The notes under the pieces: generated by a model | The model's database searches: none | The model's input: the letters and a program-made list of their open reading frames with translations, nothing else | What the model was told of the DNA's origin: nothing | Made by a program: the position numbers and the translations under genes | Source of the DNA: Oscillospiraceae bacterium | GTDB lineage: Bacteria > Bacillota > Clostridia > Oscillospirales > Oscillospiraceae | Assembly: GCA_016292445.1 (NCBI GenBank) | Contig: JAEDIN010000058.1 | Location: 1 to 7,836 of the forward strand | Direction of reading: 5' to 3' | Length of the DNA: 7,836 bases | Shown here: piece by piece, positions 1-6,481 of the stretch | Layout of the letters: every line of letters starts with the position of its first letter | Position numbering within the stretch: the stretch's first letter is position 1

Positions 1-725
1 AGCAGCAGCTCCGGCATTATCGAGATGCCCAAGCCCTGCTCGACCATGGCGATAATCGCGTAGTCGTCCTTTGTGGAAAACTTGATGTTCGGCTTTATCC
101 CCGCGGCACTGAGTGCCTTGTTTGCGTCATGGTTCGAGGTCTCCAGCAGAGTGATAAACGCCTCCGTCTCGCACTCGACGAGCGGAAACTTGGGGTAAGA
201 GGCAAACTTGTGGTCCGGCGGCAAAATTGCCAGCAGCCTGTCCTCCATCAGCGCGATGCACTCGCAGCCGAGCTTAGCCGGCAGGTTTACGAAGCCGAGG
301 TCAACGCTGCCGTCGGTTATCCACTTTTCGACATCGTGGTAGTCGCCGTTTAACAGCTTTATATCGACATTGGGGTAGTCGCGCTGAAACTCCTTGATTA
401 CGCCGGGCAGCCAGTGTACCGCGACCGAGGTGAACGCGCCGATGCGCACCGTGCCGAAGTCAAGACCCCTTATGGCGGAAACGGTCTGATTTAGCTGCTC
501 ATAGTAGTTGAGCATACCGCGCACCGAGGGCATTATCCGCTCCCCGTCGTCTGTAAGGCGCACGCCGGCTCTCGAGCGGGTGAGTATGGCAAAGCCGAAC
601 TGCTCCTCGAGCGAATTTATCGTGTGGCTGACCGCCGACTGCGTGCAGCCGAGGGCCTCTGCCGCCTTTGTAAGACTGCCGAGCTCGCAGACCTTTGCAA
701 GAGTTTCGTATTTTGATATGCTCAT
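1..725 (-). CDS. LysR-type transcriptional regulator, C-terminus cut by window edge
   Basis: DNA-binding regulator of the LysR family; these usually act as tetramers whose C-terminal domain senses a small ligand. The minus-strand frame is open from an ATG at 725-723 to the window edge, 241 codons. The N-terminal winged helix-turn-helix is clear at residues about 9-61: GSLTKAAEALGCTQSAVSH, then LEEQFGF, TRSRAGVRLTDDG. From about residue 88 the substrate-binding fold follows, with VRIGAF, the VDLGFV strand near the middle, and QGLGISIMPELL at the edge. Family members are usually near 290-300 residues, so about 50 are missing. The start is supported by AAGGAG at 736-731, 5 nt upstream. It is divergent from a PutP-type symporter, the classic arrangement for a LysR protein controlling the neighbouring gene and itself. 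The ligand cannot be read from the sequence; the link to the symporter substrate is inference. Confidence 0.93.
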   Translation of the reverse strand, partial: MSISKYETLAKVCELGSLTKAAEALGCTQSAVSHTINSLEEQFGFAILTRSRAGVRLTDDGERIMPSVRGMLNYYEQLNQTVSAIRGLDFGTVRIGAFTSVAVHWLPGVIKEFQRDYPNVDIKLLNGDYHDVEKWITDGSVDLGFVNLPAKLGCECIALMEDRLLAILPPDHKFASYPKFPLVECETEAFITLLETSNHDANKALSAAGIKPNIKFSTKDDYAIIAMVEQGLGISIMPELL

Positions 726-745
726 AGCCGCTCCTTTTTGTCATA

Positions 746-766
746 CATGAATTATGTTCATGATAA
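746..766. promoter_or_regulatory. Putative LysR operator: overlapping dyads
   Basis: Two overlapping inverted repeats are visible. CATGAA (746-751) and TTCATG (757-762) are perfect 6-bp arms around a 5-nt spacer. TTAT (752-755) and ATAA (763-766) form a 15-bp element that fits the LysR-type T-N11-A pattern, T753 to A765. A further 5-bp pair, ATGTT (754-758) and AACAT (765-769), overlaps these. Position between divergent genes fits a LysR site. It is about 115 bp upstream of the predicted symporter start, further than the usual -65 site, so an unseen activation site or loop would be needed. Binding is inference. Confidence 0.45.
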
Positions 767-791
767 CATGAAAAATATTAAGCCTAATAAT

Positions 792-819
792 AATATACCG
801 CGAAAATGCGAAAAATCAA
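792..819 (-). promoter_or_regulatory. Probable promoter of the LysR regulator gene
   Basis: On the minus strand TTGATT (819-814) is followed after 16 bp by TATATT (797-792), giving a predicted start near 785 and a leader of about 60 nt. The -10 region is AT-rich, so a one-base shift of the box is possible. The putative operator at 746-766 would lie inside this leader, which suits autorepression. This is a consensus match only. Confidence 0.45.
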
Positions 820-840
820 GAAAAAATCGAAAAATTACCC

Positions 841-869
841 TTGCCGATGCAAAACGGGGTCTGTATAAT
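841..869 (+). promoter_or_regulatory. Promoter of the PutP-type symporter gene
   Basis: TTGCCG (841-846) and a perfect TATAAT (864-869) are separated by exactly 17 bp. Transcription should start near 876, leaving a leader of about 25 nt with GAGAGAGGT (885-893) before the ATG at 901. The TTG at 841, which could be read as an upstream start codon in the symporter frame, is therefore part of the -35 box and not a translation start. Confidence 0.7.
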
Positions 870-900
870 GCAGATATATTTTTCGAGAGAGGTCCAAAAA

Positions 901-2412
901 ATGTTCAACGCAGAAGTAATTGTATTCTTAGGGTACTTCGTTATCCTGTTTTTCGTCGGTCTGATATTCTTCTTTAACGGCAGCAACAAGAACCAGAGCG
1001 ACTATTTCATCGGCGGCCGTTCAATGGGACCGTGGGTCACCGCAATGAGCGCGCAGGCTTCGGATATGTCGGCATGGCTGCTCATGGGTCTGCCCGGCTC
1101 TATCCTCGCATTCGGCTTCGGTCAGATCTGGATAGGCATCGGCCTTGCCCTCGGCACTGCCGCTAACTGGATCATCTGCGCAAAGAGACTGCGTAAGTTC
1201 TCCGTCGCCGCAAACGATTCCATCACCGTTCCCCAGTACCTCACCAATCGCTTTGCTTCGCAGAAAAAGTCGCTGCAGATAATCTGCGCCGTAATATTCC
1301 TCATTGCATTCACCGTCTATGTCGCATCGGCGTTCGTTGCCGGCACCTCCGTGTTCACTACCCTGTTCCCGGGCATCACCGAACAGACGGCAATGATAAT
1401 CTACGCGCTCATCATCATCGGCTACACCTTCCTCGGCGGCTTCAAGGCTGTCTGCTGGACGGACTTCTTCCAGGGCATTCTGATGCTCATTGCTCTGATG
1501 GCAGTTCCCATCATCATCAAGGCAACCCAGACCCTTGATGTGGGTGCACTGCAGAATATCTATCAGTACACCGACGCTTCCGGCGCGGTCGTCACCTGCG
1601 ATTTCGGCGCAGGCCTGTTCTCCGCTTCGTGGAAGGACATCGTATCCGGCCTCGGCTGGGGTCTCGGCTACTTCGGCATGCCCCATATCATCGTCCGCTT
1701 CATGTCCATTGAAAAGCCCTCAATGATCAAGAAAAGCTCCATCGTCGCAATTATCTGGGTCGTGCTGAGCATCGGCGCAGCCTGCCTCATGGCTTACTAC
1801 GCAAGAATGATCATCGCCGAGGAGCTGCTCACCACCGGCGCACAGAAAACCGTGTTCATCGTGCTTGCTCGCAGAATGTTCCCGGCGGGTATCGCAGGTC
1901 TGCTGCTCGCGGCAATCATGGCGGCCTCCGTCTCCACGGCAGACTCCCAGCTTCTCGTCGCCTCCAGCTCCTTCACCTCCGACCTGTATAAACCCCTCAT
2001 CCGCAAGAGCGCAAGCGACAAAGAGGTTTTGTGGGTAGGCAGAATTGCGGTCGTCGTCATCTCCGTCGTCGCTTACTTCATCGCCTCCTCCAAGGGCTCG
2101 GGCGCACAGGCAATCATGGACATGGTCGAAAACGCATGGGGCATCTTCGGCGCCGCCTTCGGACCGGTCATCATCCTTTCGCTGTTCTGGAGAAGGTTTA
2201 ACTACACGGGCGCCTGTGTCGGCGTTATTGTCGGCGCGGTCGTCGATATCGTGTGGCTGTTTGTACTGCCCTCCACCGGCATCTACGAGATAGTCCCGGG
2301 CTTCCTCTGCGGCGGTATCGCGGCGGTCGTTGCAACCCTGCTCACCAAGGCACCTCCGAAAGCGGTCACGGATATATATGACATGGCTGCTGCCCCCGAT
2401 TTCGGAGAGTGA
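901..2412 (+). CDS. putP: PutP-family sodium/solute symporter (probably sodium/proline)
   Basis: Integral membrane carrier of the sodium:solute symporter family (SSS, LeuT fold) that couples inward sodium flow to uptake of a solute, proline in characterised PutP. The product is 503 residues, almost the length of E. coli PutP (502), with about a dozen hydrophobic segments. GGRSMGPWVTAMSAQASDMSAWLLMG (residues about 38-63, quoted in part) holds the sodium-site Asp at residue 55, the same number as E. coli D55. WTD places an Asp at 188 (E. coli D187). Ser345-Thr346 in ASVSTADSQ correspond to the sodium-ligand Ser340-Thr341. TSDLYK and WGIFGAAFGPV are also typical. This numbering supports the ATG at 901, with GAGAGAGGT 7 nt upstream, over the in-frame TTG at 841. 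Divergent from a LysR regulator, which probably controls it. Proline is the likeliest substrate, but another amino acid or organic acid is possible. Confidence 0.88.
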   Translation: MFNAEVIVFLGYFVILFFVGLIFFFNGSNKNQSDYFIGGRSMGPWVTAMSAQASDMSAWLLMGLPGSILAFGFGQIWIGIGLALGTAANWIICAKRLRKFSVAANDSITVPQYLTNRFASQKKSLQIICAVIFLIAFTVYVASAFVAGTSVFTTLFPGITEQTAMIIYALIIIGYTFLGGFKAVCWTDFFQGILMLIALMAVPIIIKATQTLDVGALQNIYQYTDASGAVVTCDFGAGLFSASWKDIVSGLGWGLGYFGMPHIIVRFMSIEKPSMIKKSSIVAIIWVVLSIGAACLMAYYARMIIAEELLTTGAQKTVFIVLARRMFPAGIAGLLLAAIMAASVSTADSQLLVASSSFTSDLYKPLIRKSASDKEVLWVGRIAVVVISVVAYFIASSKGSGAQAIMDMVENAWGIFGAAFGPVIILSLFWRRFNYTGACVGVIVGAVVDIVWLFVLPSTGIYEIVPGFLCGGIAAVVATLLTKAPPKAVTDIYDMAAAPDFGE

Positions 2413-2420
2413 TTTGACTT

Positions 2421-2592
2421 GCAGCTTTGCGCTCGTGCTGCGTTAAAGCCCTTGACAATATAGAAAATATTGCCTGCGGGCTTCGCCTTGCCTGAACACA
2501 AATCTGCTTAGTCAAAGCAGAAGCAGGGCAGCTTTGCGCTCATGCTGCGTTAAAGCAGAGACAGGGCAGCTTTGCGCTCATGCTGCGTTAAA
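2421..2592. repeat. Intergenic repeat cluster: three copies of a 27-bp palindromic unit
   Basis: The 27-bp unit starting GCAGCTTTGCGCTC and ending TGCTGCGTTAAA occurs at 2421-2447, 2528-2554 and 2566-2592; copy 1 differs from the others only by G for A at unit position 15. Each unit contains GCAGC and GCTGC arms that can form a stem. Copies 2 and 3 sit in a 38-bp tandem repeat (2514-2551 and 2552-2589, 36 of 38 identical). Between copies 1 and 2 lie two further inverted repeats: AAGCCC/GGGCTT (2446-2451, 2478-2483) enclosing CAATAT/ATATTG (2456-2461, 2467-2472), and TCTGCTT/AAGCAGA (2503-2509, 2515-2521). No protein gene is visible here. The cluster resembles dispersed REP-like or MITE-like elements; whether it recurs elsewhere in the genome cannot be seen. 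Confidence 0.85.
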
Positions 2593-2606
2593 ACGGCATA
2601 CATAAT

Positions 2607-2641
2607 AACCGACTGAAAGAAATTTCGGTCGGTTTTCTTTT
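2607..2641 (+). terminator. Intrinsic terminator downstream of the symporter gene and repeat cluster
   Basis: A 12-bp stem (AACCGACTGAAA at 2607-2618 with TTTCGGTCGGTT at 2623-2634, one T-G wobble) closes a GAAA tetraloop and runs into TTTTCTTTT (2633-2641). It lies about 195 nt after the symporter stop codon, so the repeat cluster would be transcribed into the 3' untranslated region. Confidence 0.9.
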
Positions 2642-2661
2642 CGTCAAAGCTTCGGCATCGG

Positions 2662-2690
2662 TTGACATTGTACGGGGCTTGTTTTATTAT
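2662..2690 (+). promoter_or_regulatory. Promoter of the transketolase operon
   Basis: A perfect TTGACA (2662-2667) and TATTAT (2685-2690) are 17 bp apart, a near-consensus housekeeping promoter. The predicted start is near 2697, giving a leader of about 30 nt that carries CGGAGGAA (2713-2720) before the ATG at 2727. No operator is evident around it, which suggests fairly constitutive expression. Confidence 0.82.
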
Positions 2691-2726
2691 TTAAGGTGAA
2701 GTAAAAAATTAACGGAGGAACAAATC

Positions 2727-3560
2727 ATGGCTTTATCTGACGGGCGTATTGCAGAGCTTAACGAGCTTTGCAGACGCTTCAGAATCGATGTTTTGACTGC
2801 TGTCCACGCAGCCCGGTCCGGTCACCCCGGCGGCTCGCTGTCTTGCTGCGAGATACTGACCTACCTGTATCAGGAGCACATGAAGCTCGACGCAAACGAC
2901 GCACAGAATCCCGACCGTGACAGGCTGGTGCTTTCAAAGGGTCACGCAGCTCCCATGCTCTACCGCAATTTGGCGGAAAAGGGCTTCTTCCCGGTTTCCG
3001 AGATGGCGACTCTGCGCCGCATGGGCGGTCTTGCAGGTCACCCCAATATGCACACTGCCGGCGTTGAAATGCCCGGAGGACCTCTCGGTCAGGGCTTCCC
3101 GGCGGCTCAGGGCATGGCGATGGCTCTTAAGCTCAACAAGTCTCCGGCAAAGGTCTATGCCGTTCTCGGTGACGGCGAGCTCAACGAGGGCGTCGTGTGG
3201 GAGACCGCAATGAGCGCGGCAAAGTTTAAGCTTGATAACCTCATCGCAATAGTTGACTACAACAAGGTGCAGCTTGACGGTACGACCGACGAGGTCATGC
3301 CCCTCGGCGACCTTGCCGCAAAGTGGGAGGCCTTCGGCTGGACGGTGCTGGAGTGCGACGGCCACGACCTTGAGGCTCTCGACTTCTGCATAAGCGTTGC
3401 CGACGGAGCAGTCGGCGCGCCCACCGTTATCATCGCAAACACCGTAAAGGGCAAGGGAGTGTCCTTCATGGAGGGCAAGAACACCTGGCACGGCAAGGCG
3501 ATAGACGACGAAAGCTTCGCAAAGGCTATGGAAGAACTCGGAGGTGAAGTAAATGCCTAA
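2727..3560 (+). CDS. Transketolase, N-terminal (thiamine-diphosphate-binding) subunit
   Basis: One half of a split transketolase (EC 2.2.1.1), which moves two-carbon ketol units between sugar phosphates in the non-oxidative pentose phosphate pathway; cytoplasmic. At 277 residues it covers the pyrophosphate-binding domain. SGHPGGSLS at residues 31-39 is the family signature, with His33. SKGHAAPMLY (70-79) brings His73, and GPLGQGFPAAQG (118-129) is typical. The cofactor motif is GDGELNEG from residue 148 to Asn179 (VDYNK), which supplies the Mg/ThDP ligands. The start ATG has CGGAGGAA 6 nt upstream. The stop codon overlaps the next gene by 8 nt, so the two subunits are probably translationally coupled in equal amounts. 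Split transketolases are common in anaerobic Firmicutes and archaea. Related split pairs act on other substrates (for example apulose-4-phosphate), so the exact substrate is not fixed by sequence. Confidence 0.95.
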   Translation: MALSDGRIAELNELCRRFRIDVLTAVHAARSGHPGGSLSCCEILTYLYQEHMKLDANDAQNPDRDRLVLSKGHAAPMLYRNLAEKGFFPVSEMATLRRMGGLAGHPNMHTAGVEMPGGPLGQGFPAAQGMAMALKLNKSPAKVYAVLGDGELNEGVVWETAMSAAKFKLDNLIAIVDYNKVQLDGTTDEVMPLGDLAAKWEAFGWTVLECDGHDLEALDFCISVADGAVGAPTVIIANTVKGKGVSFMEGKNTWHGKAIDDESFAKAMEELGGEVNA

Positions 3561-4488
3561 AGCAATAAGAGAGGTATACGGCACTGTTTTGGCAGAGCTG
3601 GGCGACACTAATGAAAACATCGTTGTACTCGACGCCGACCTTTCCGGCTCGACCAAGAGCGCGATTTTCGGCAAGGCGCACCCCGAACGCTTCTTCAACA
3701 TGGGCATCGCAGAGCAGAATATGGTCGCAACCGCCGCCGGTATGTCCACCGTCGGCAAAATCCCCTTTGTAAACACCTTCACCGTGTTTCTCACCTCTCT
3801 GGGTCTGCTGTCTGCACGCGACCAGATATGCTACGCAAACCTCAATGTCAAATTCGGCGGCGCATACTGCGGAATGAGTGACGCACTCGACGGCGCAAGC
3901 CACCATGCCACCGAGGATATCGCGATTATGCGAGCACTTCCCAATATGAAGGTCATCGTTCCCTCCGACGCTAACTCCACCCGCTGGGCGACAAAGTACG
4001 CGGTCGAAAACTACGGCCCGATGTACCTGCGCCTGTCCCGCGATGTTTATCCCGACCTCTACGCCGAGGATGCAGAGTTTGAGCTGGGCAAGGGCGAAAC
4101 AGTCCGTGACGGCAGCGATTGCACCGTCATTGCCTGCGGCCTGCTTGTCCACAAGGCGATTGAAGCCGCCGAAATGCTCGAGCAAAAGGGCATATCCGTG
4201 CGCGTTGTCGATATGTACTCGGTTAAGCCCATCGACCGTGAGCTTATCATGAAATGCGCACAGGAGACCGGCGCAATCGTCACCGCTGAGGAGCACAACA
4301 TTTTCGGAGGCCTCGGCAGCGCGGTTTCCGAGGTGCTGGCGCACGAGGGTGCGGGCGTTCCCGTCGAGTTTGTCGGCATACAGGACACCTTCACGGAATC
4401 GGCTCCCTACAAGGAGCTGCTTGCAAAGTACGGCGTTGACGCAAACGGCGTCGCTGCCGCCATCGAAAAGGTTCTCAAGAGAAAGTAA
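3553..4488 (+). CDS. Transketolase, C-terminal (pyrimidine-binding) subunit
   Basis: Second half of the split transketolase, 311 residues, expected to pair with the product of the preceding gene so that the active sites form between subunits. FFNMGIAEQNM contains Glu54, the family's invariant glutamate that activates the thiamine aminopyrimidine ring. GASHHATEDIAIMRALP (from about residue 114) carries the substrate-site His, and VPSDA follows. The last 120 residues or so (from about CTVIACGLLVHKAIEAAEML) form the transketolase C-terminal domain, with EEHNIFGGLGSAV near the end. The start ATG lies inside the last codons of the upstream gene, preceded by GGAGGTGA (3540-3547), so translation is coupled. 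The same layout occurs in DXS and pyruvate dehydrogenase E1-beta, but the split and motifs fit transketolase best. Confidence 0.95.
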   Translation: MPKAIREVYGTVLAELGDTNENIVVLDADLSGSTKSAIFGKAHPERFFNMGIAEQNMVATAAGMSTVGKIPFVNTFTVFLTSLGLLSARDQICYANLNVKFGGAYCGMSDALDGASHHATEDIAIMRALPNMKVIVPSDANSTRWATKYAVENYGPMYLRLSRDVYPDLYAEDAEFELGKGETVRDGSDCTVIACGLLVHKAIEAAEMLEQKGISVRVVDMYSVKPIDRELIMKCAQETGAIVTAEEHNIFGGLGSAVSEVLAHEGAGVPVEFVGIQDTFTESAPYKELLAKYGVDANGVAAAIEKVLKRK

Positions 4489-4511
4489 TTTTTAACAGGG
4501 AAGGCTTGGAT

Positions 4512-5588
4512 ATGGAAAAATTCTTCGCTCCCGGCCGCACCGAGCTTGCCGGCAACCACACCGACCATCAAAAGGGCAGGGTGCTTGCCTCCGCGGTGGA
4601 TAAGGGCATTTATGCCGAGGTCGAGCAAAACTTCGACAACATAGTCAGAATACGCTCCGAGGGCTTCGAGGACATGGAGATAGACCTGCTTGACCTCGAT
4701 ATTCACCCCGAGGAATTCGGCTCGTCAAAGTCACTCGTGCGCGGCGTTGCCTCCGCGTTGTTCGACCTTGACGCGCGCTTCGGCGGCTTTAACGCCGTTA
4801 TCCGCAGCGAACTGAACTCCGGCTCGGGACTCAGCTCCTCGGCGGCGTTTGCGGTGCTGATAGGACGCATATTCAACGGCCTGTACAACAATTCCGAGCT
4901 TGAGCCGAAGGCAATAGCTCTGCTTGCCCAGCAGGCGGAAAATCTGCACTTCGGCAAGCCCTGCGGACTTATGGATCAGCTTGCCTGCGCCCTCGGCAAG
5001 GCGGTGTACATAGACTTTCTCACCGGCGATATTCAGCCCGTCAATGCCGATTTTGGCCGCATGGGGCTGACCCTCTGCCTCACCGACACCGGCGGCAGTC
5101 ATGCCGGACTTGACACCAGCTATGCCCGCATTCCGGCGGATATGCGTTATATCGCGAGCTTCTTCGGCAAGGAAGTGCTCGGTCAGGTAAGGCCCGAGGA
5201 CTTCTTCTCGAAAAAGTGGGATACGACCGACAGACCCGTGCGCCGTGCCAAGCATTTCTTCGATGAAAACGAGCGTGTACCGAAAATGCGCGATGCGCTC
5301 ATCGAGGGCAACGCCGAGGAGTATATGCGGCTGATGAACGAATCCGGCCGCTCCTCGGAAAAGTATCTGAACAACATCGTCACCAGCGTCACCGATGACC
5401 GCAAGCTCGAAAACGGGCTTATTCTCAGCGAAAAGCTGCTCGACGGCATAGGCGCATGGCGCGTTCACGGCGGCGGCTTTGCCGGCTGCGTGCAGGCACT
5501 CATGCCGACGGAATATTTTGACCGCTACAAAAAAGAAATGGAAAGGAGCTTCGGCGACTGCGCATGCCGTGAGCTGAAACTGAACTGA
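4512..5588 (+). CDS. Galactokinase-like GHMP-family sugar kinase
   Basis: ATP-dependent small-molecule kinase of the GHMP superfamily, closest to galactokinase, which makes galactose 1-phosphate for the Leloir pathway. In 358 residues the three motifs appear in order: GRTELAGNHTDHQ (8-20), the ATP-loop NSGSGLSSSAAF (102-113), and Gly-rich WRVHGGGFAG (316-325). Arg9 and Asp155 (in CGLMDQ) match the catalytic Arg and Asp of galactokinases. His16 and Asp18 keep two sugar contacts, but the usual Glu between Gly and His is Asn15. The protein is about 24 residues shorter than E. coli GalK, nearly all of it before motif 1. The ATG at 4512 is preferred over TTG at 4506 because GGGAAGG (4498-4504) is 7 nt upstream. 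It follows the transketolase gene by 23 nt. No galT or galE is in view, so galactose as substrate is likely but unproven. Confidence 0.82.
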   Translation: MEKFFAPGRTELAGNHTDHQKGRVLASAVDKGIYAEVEQNFDNIVRIRSEGFEDMEIDLLDLDIHPEEFGSSKSLVRGVASALFDLDARFGGFNAVIRSELNSGSGLSSSAAFAVLIGRIFNGLYNNSELEPKAIALLAQQAENLHFGKPCGLMDQLACALGKAVYIDFLTGDIQPVNADFGRMGLTLCLTDTGGSHAGLDTSYARIPADMRYIASFFGKEVLGQVRPEDFFSKKWDTTDRPVRRAKHFFDENERVPKMRDALIEGNAEEYMRLMNESGRSSEKYLNNIVTSVTDDRKLENGLILSEKLLDGIGAWRVHGGGFAGCVQALMPTEYFDRYKKEMERSFGDCACRELKLN

Positions 5589-5589
5589 T

Positions 5590-6381
5590 ATGGATAAGAT
5601 TTTGAAAAGCGTGCCGTTTATGTCAATTATCAAGGCGATCGCCCTGTTAATAATCTGCTACATCGTCATCAAGCTTCTGCGCAAGGCAATAGGAAAGCTC
5701 CTCGACAGGAGCAGACACCTCGACCCGAGCCTCAAGAGCTTCTTTAACAGCGCCGTGAATGTCCTGCTGTGGGCAGTCGCGGTCATGATAGTCGCCTCCG
5801 CACTCGGCGTCAACATCACGAGCCTTGTCGCGATACTGTCCGTTGCCGGCGTTGCCCTGTCCCTGGCTTTGCAGGGGCTGCTGTCAAACATTTTCTCCGG
5901 CATCACCATTCTTGCCTCGCGGCCCATCGCCGTCGGCAACTTTGTCGAGATCGGCGGCGTAAACGGCACGGTCAAGACCATCGGACTGTTTTACACCTGC
6001 ATCGCGACCGTGGACAACAAGATAATCTATGTCCCCAACGGCGATATCACCGGCAGCAAGATAATAAATTACAGCGCAGAGCCGCTGCGCCGCGTTGACC
6101 TCGCAATCTGCACCTCCTACGACTGCACTACCGAGGCAGTGCGTTCGGCGATAAACGGGGCGATAGCCAAGACCGATAAGACCCTCGCCGAGCCCGCACC
6201 CTTTGTTGCGCTTGCCGCCTACAACGCAAGCAACATAGAATACACCGTGCGCGTCTGGTGCAAGACCGAGGATTACTGGGATGTGCATTTCGGCCTTAAC
6301 GAGAATATCCGTGAAAGCTTCAAGGATAACGGTATTGAGATGACCTACGAGCATCTGAATGTCCATGTAGTAAAAGAATAA
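5590..6381 (+). CDS. mscS: Small-conductance mechanosensitive channel, MscS family
   Basis: Membrane channel that opens under high membrane tension and releases solutes during hypo-osmotic shock. At 263 residues it is a little shorter than E. coli MscS (286). Three hydrophobic helices are visible at about residues 13-30, 57-76 and 79-108. The third is the pore helix: Ala/Gly/Leu-rich (SVAGVALSLALQGLLSN) with the Gln95-Gly96 hinge pair. The beta domain then shows RPIAVGNFVEIGGVNGTV and the family signature VPNGDITGSKIINYS. The C-terminal alpha/beta cage domain extends to the end (VRVW, then EHLNVHVV). The ATG begins one nucleotide after the kinase stop codon and has no good Shine-Dalgarno sequence, so it probably depends on termination-reinitiation from the kinase gene. 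A terminator follows directly, making this the last gene of the operon. Confidence 0.95.
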   Translation: MDKILKSVPFMSIIKAIALLIICYIVIKLLRKAIGKLLDRSRHLDPSLKSFFNSAVNVLLWAVAVMIVASALGVNITSLVAILSVAGVALSLALQGLLSNIFSGITILASRPIAVGNFVEIGGVNGTVKTIGLFYTCIATVDNKIIYVPNGDITGSKIINYSAEPLRRVDLAICTSYDCTTEAVRSAINGAIAKTDKTLAEPAPFVALAAYNASNIEYTVRVWCKTEDYWDVHFGLNENIRESFKDNGIEMTYEHLNVHVVKE

Positions 6382-6384
6382 AAT

Positions 6385-6412
6385 ACACCGTGATTTTTCA
6401 CGGTGTTTTTAT
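6385..6412 (+). terminator. Intrinsic terminator of the transketolase-kinase-mscS operon
   Basis: A perfect 9-bp stem (ACACCGTGA at 6385-6393 with TCACGGTGT at 6398-6406) closes a TTTT loop and is followed by TTTTTATT. It begins 3 nt after the mscS stop codon. Its T-tail merges into the -35 box of the next promoter. Confidence 0.93.
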
Positions 6413-6440
6413 TGTACATACAGCGCGTTTATGTTATGCT
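6412..6440 (+). promoter_or_regulatory. Probable promoter of the 222-residue membrane protein gene
   Basis: TTGTAC (6412-6417) and TATGCT (6435-6440) are 17 bp apart, and the TG at 6432-6433 makes an extended -10 element. The start would be near 6447. A better-looking TATAAT at 6459-6464 has no -35 partner and would start transcription within the ribosome binding site (GGGAGGAA, 6470-6477), so it is disfavoured. Confidence 0.5.
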
Positions 6441-6481
6441 GAGCACAGCGACAGGAGATATAATAATAAGGGAGGAATACT

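Noticed and set aside
841..900. In-frame N-terminal extension of the symporter starting at TTG 841 (20 extra residues)
   Set aside because: The TTG is the predicted -35 box, TATAAT lies inside the extension, and the ATG at 901 has a ribosome binding site and gives Asp55 the same number as in E. coli PutP.
1021..1686. 221-codon minus-strand ORF inside the symporter gene
   Set aside because: It is a shadow ORF of the GC-rich opposite strand: acidic, low-complexity composition and fully inside a gene with clear family motifs.
2514..2592. CRISPR array from the 38-bp tandem repeats
   Set aside because: There are only two tandem units with no unique spacers of regular length and no cas genes nearby.
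2934..4344. Long minus-strand ORFs opposite the transketolase genes
   Set aside because: They mirror the codon bias of the real plus-strand genes, have no ribosome binding sites or known motifs, and overlap conserved catalytic regions.
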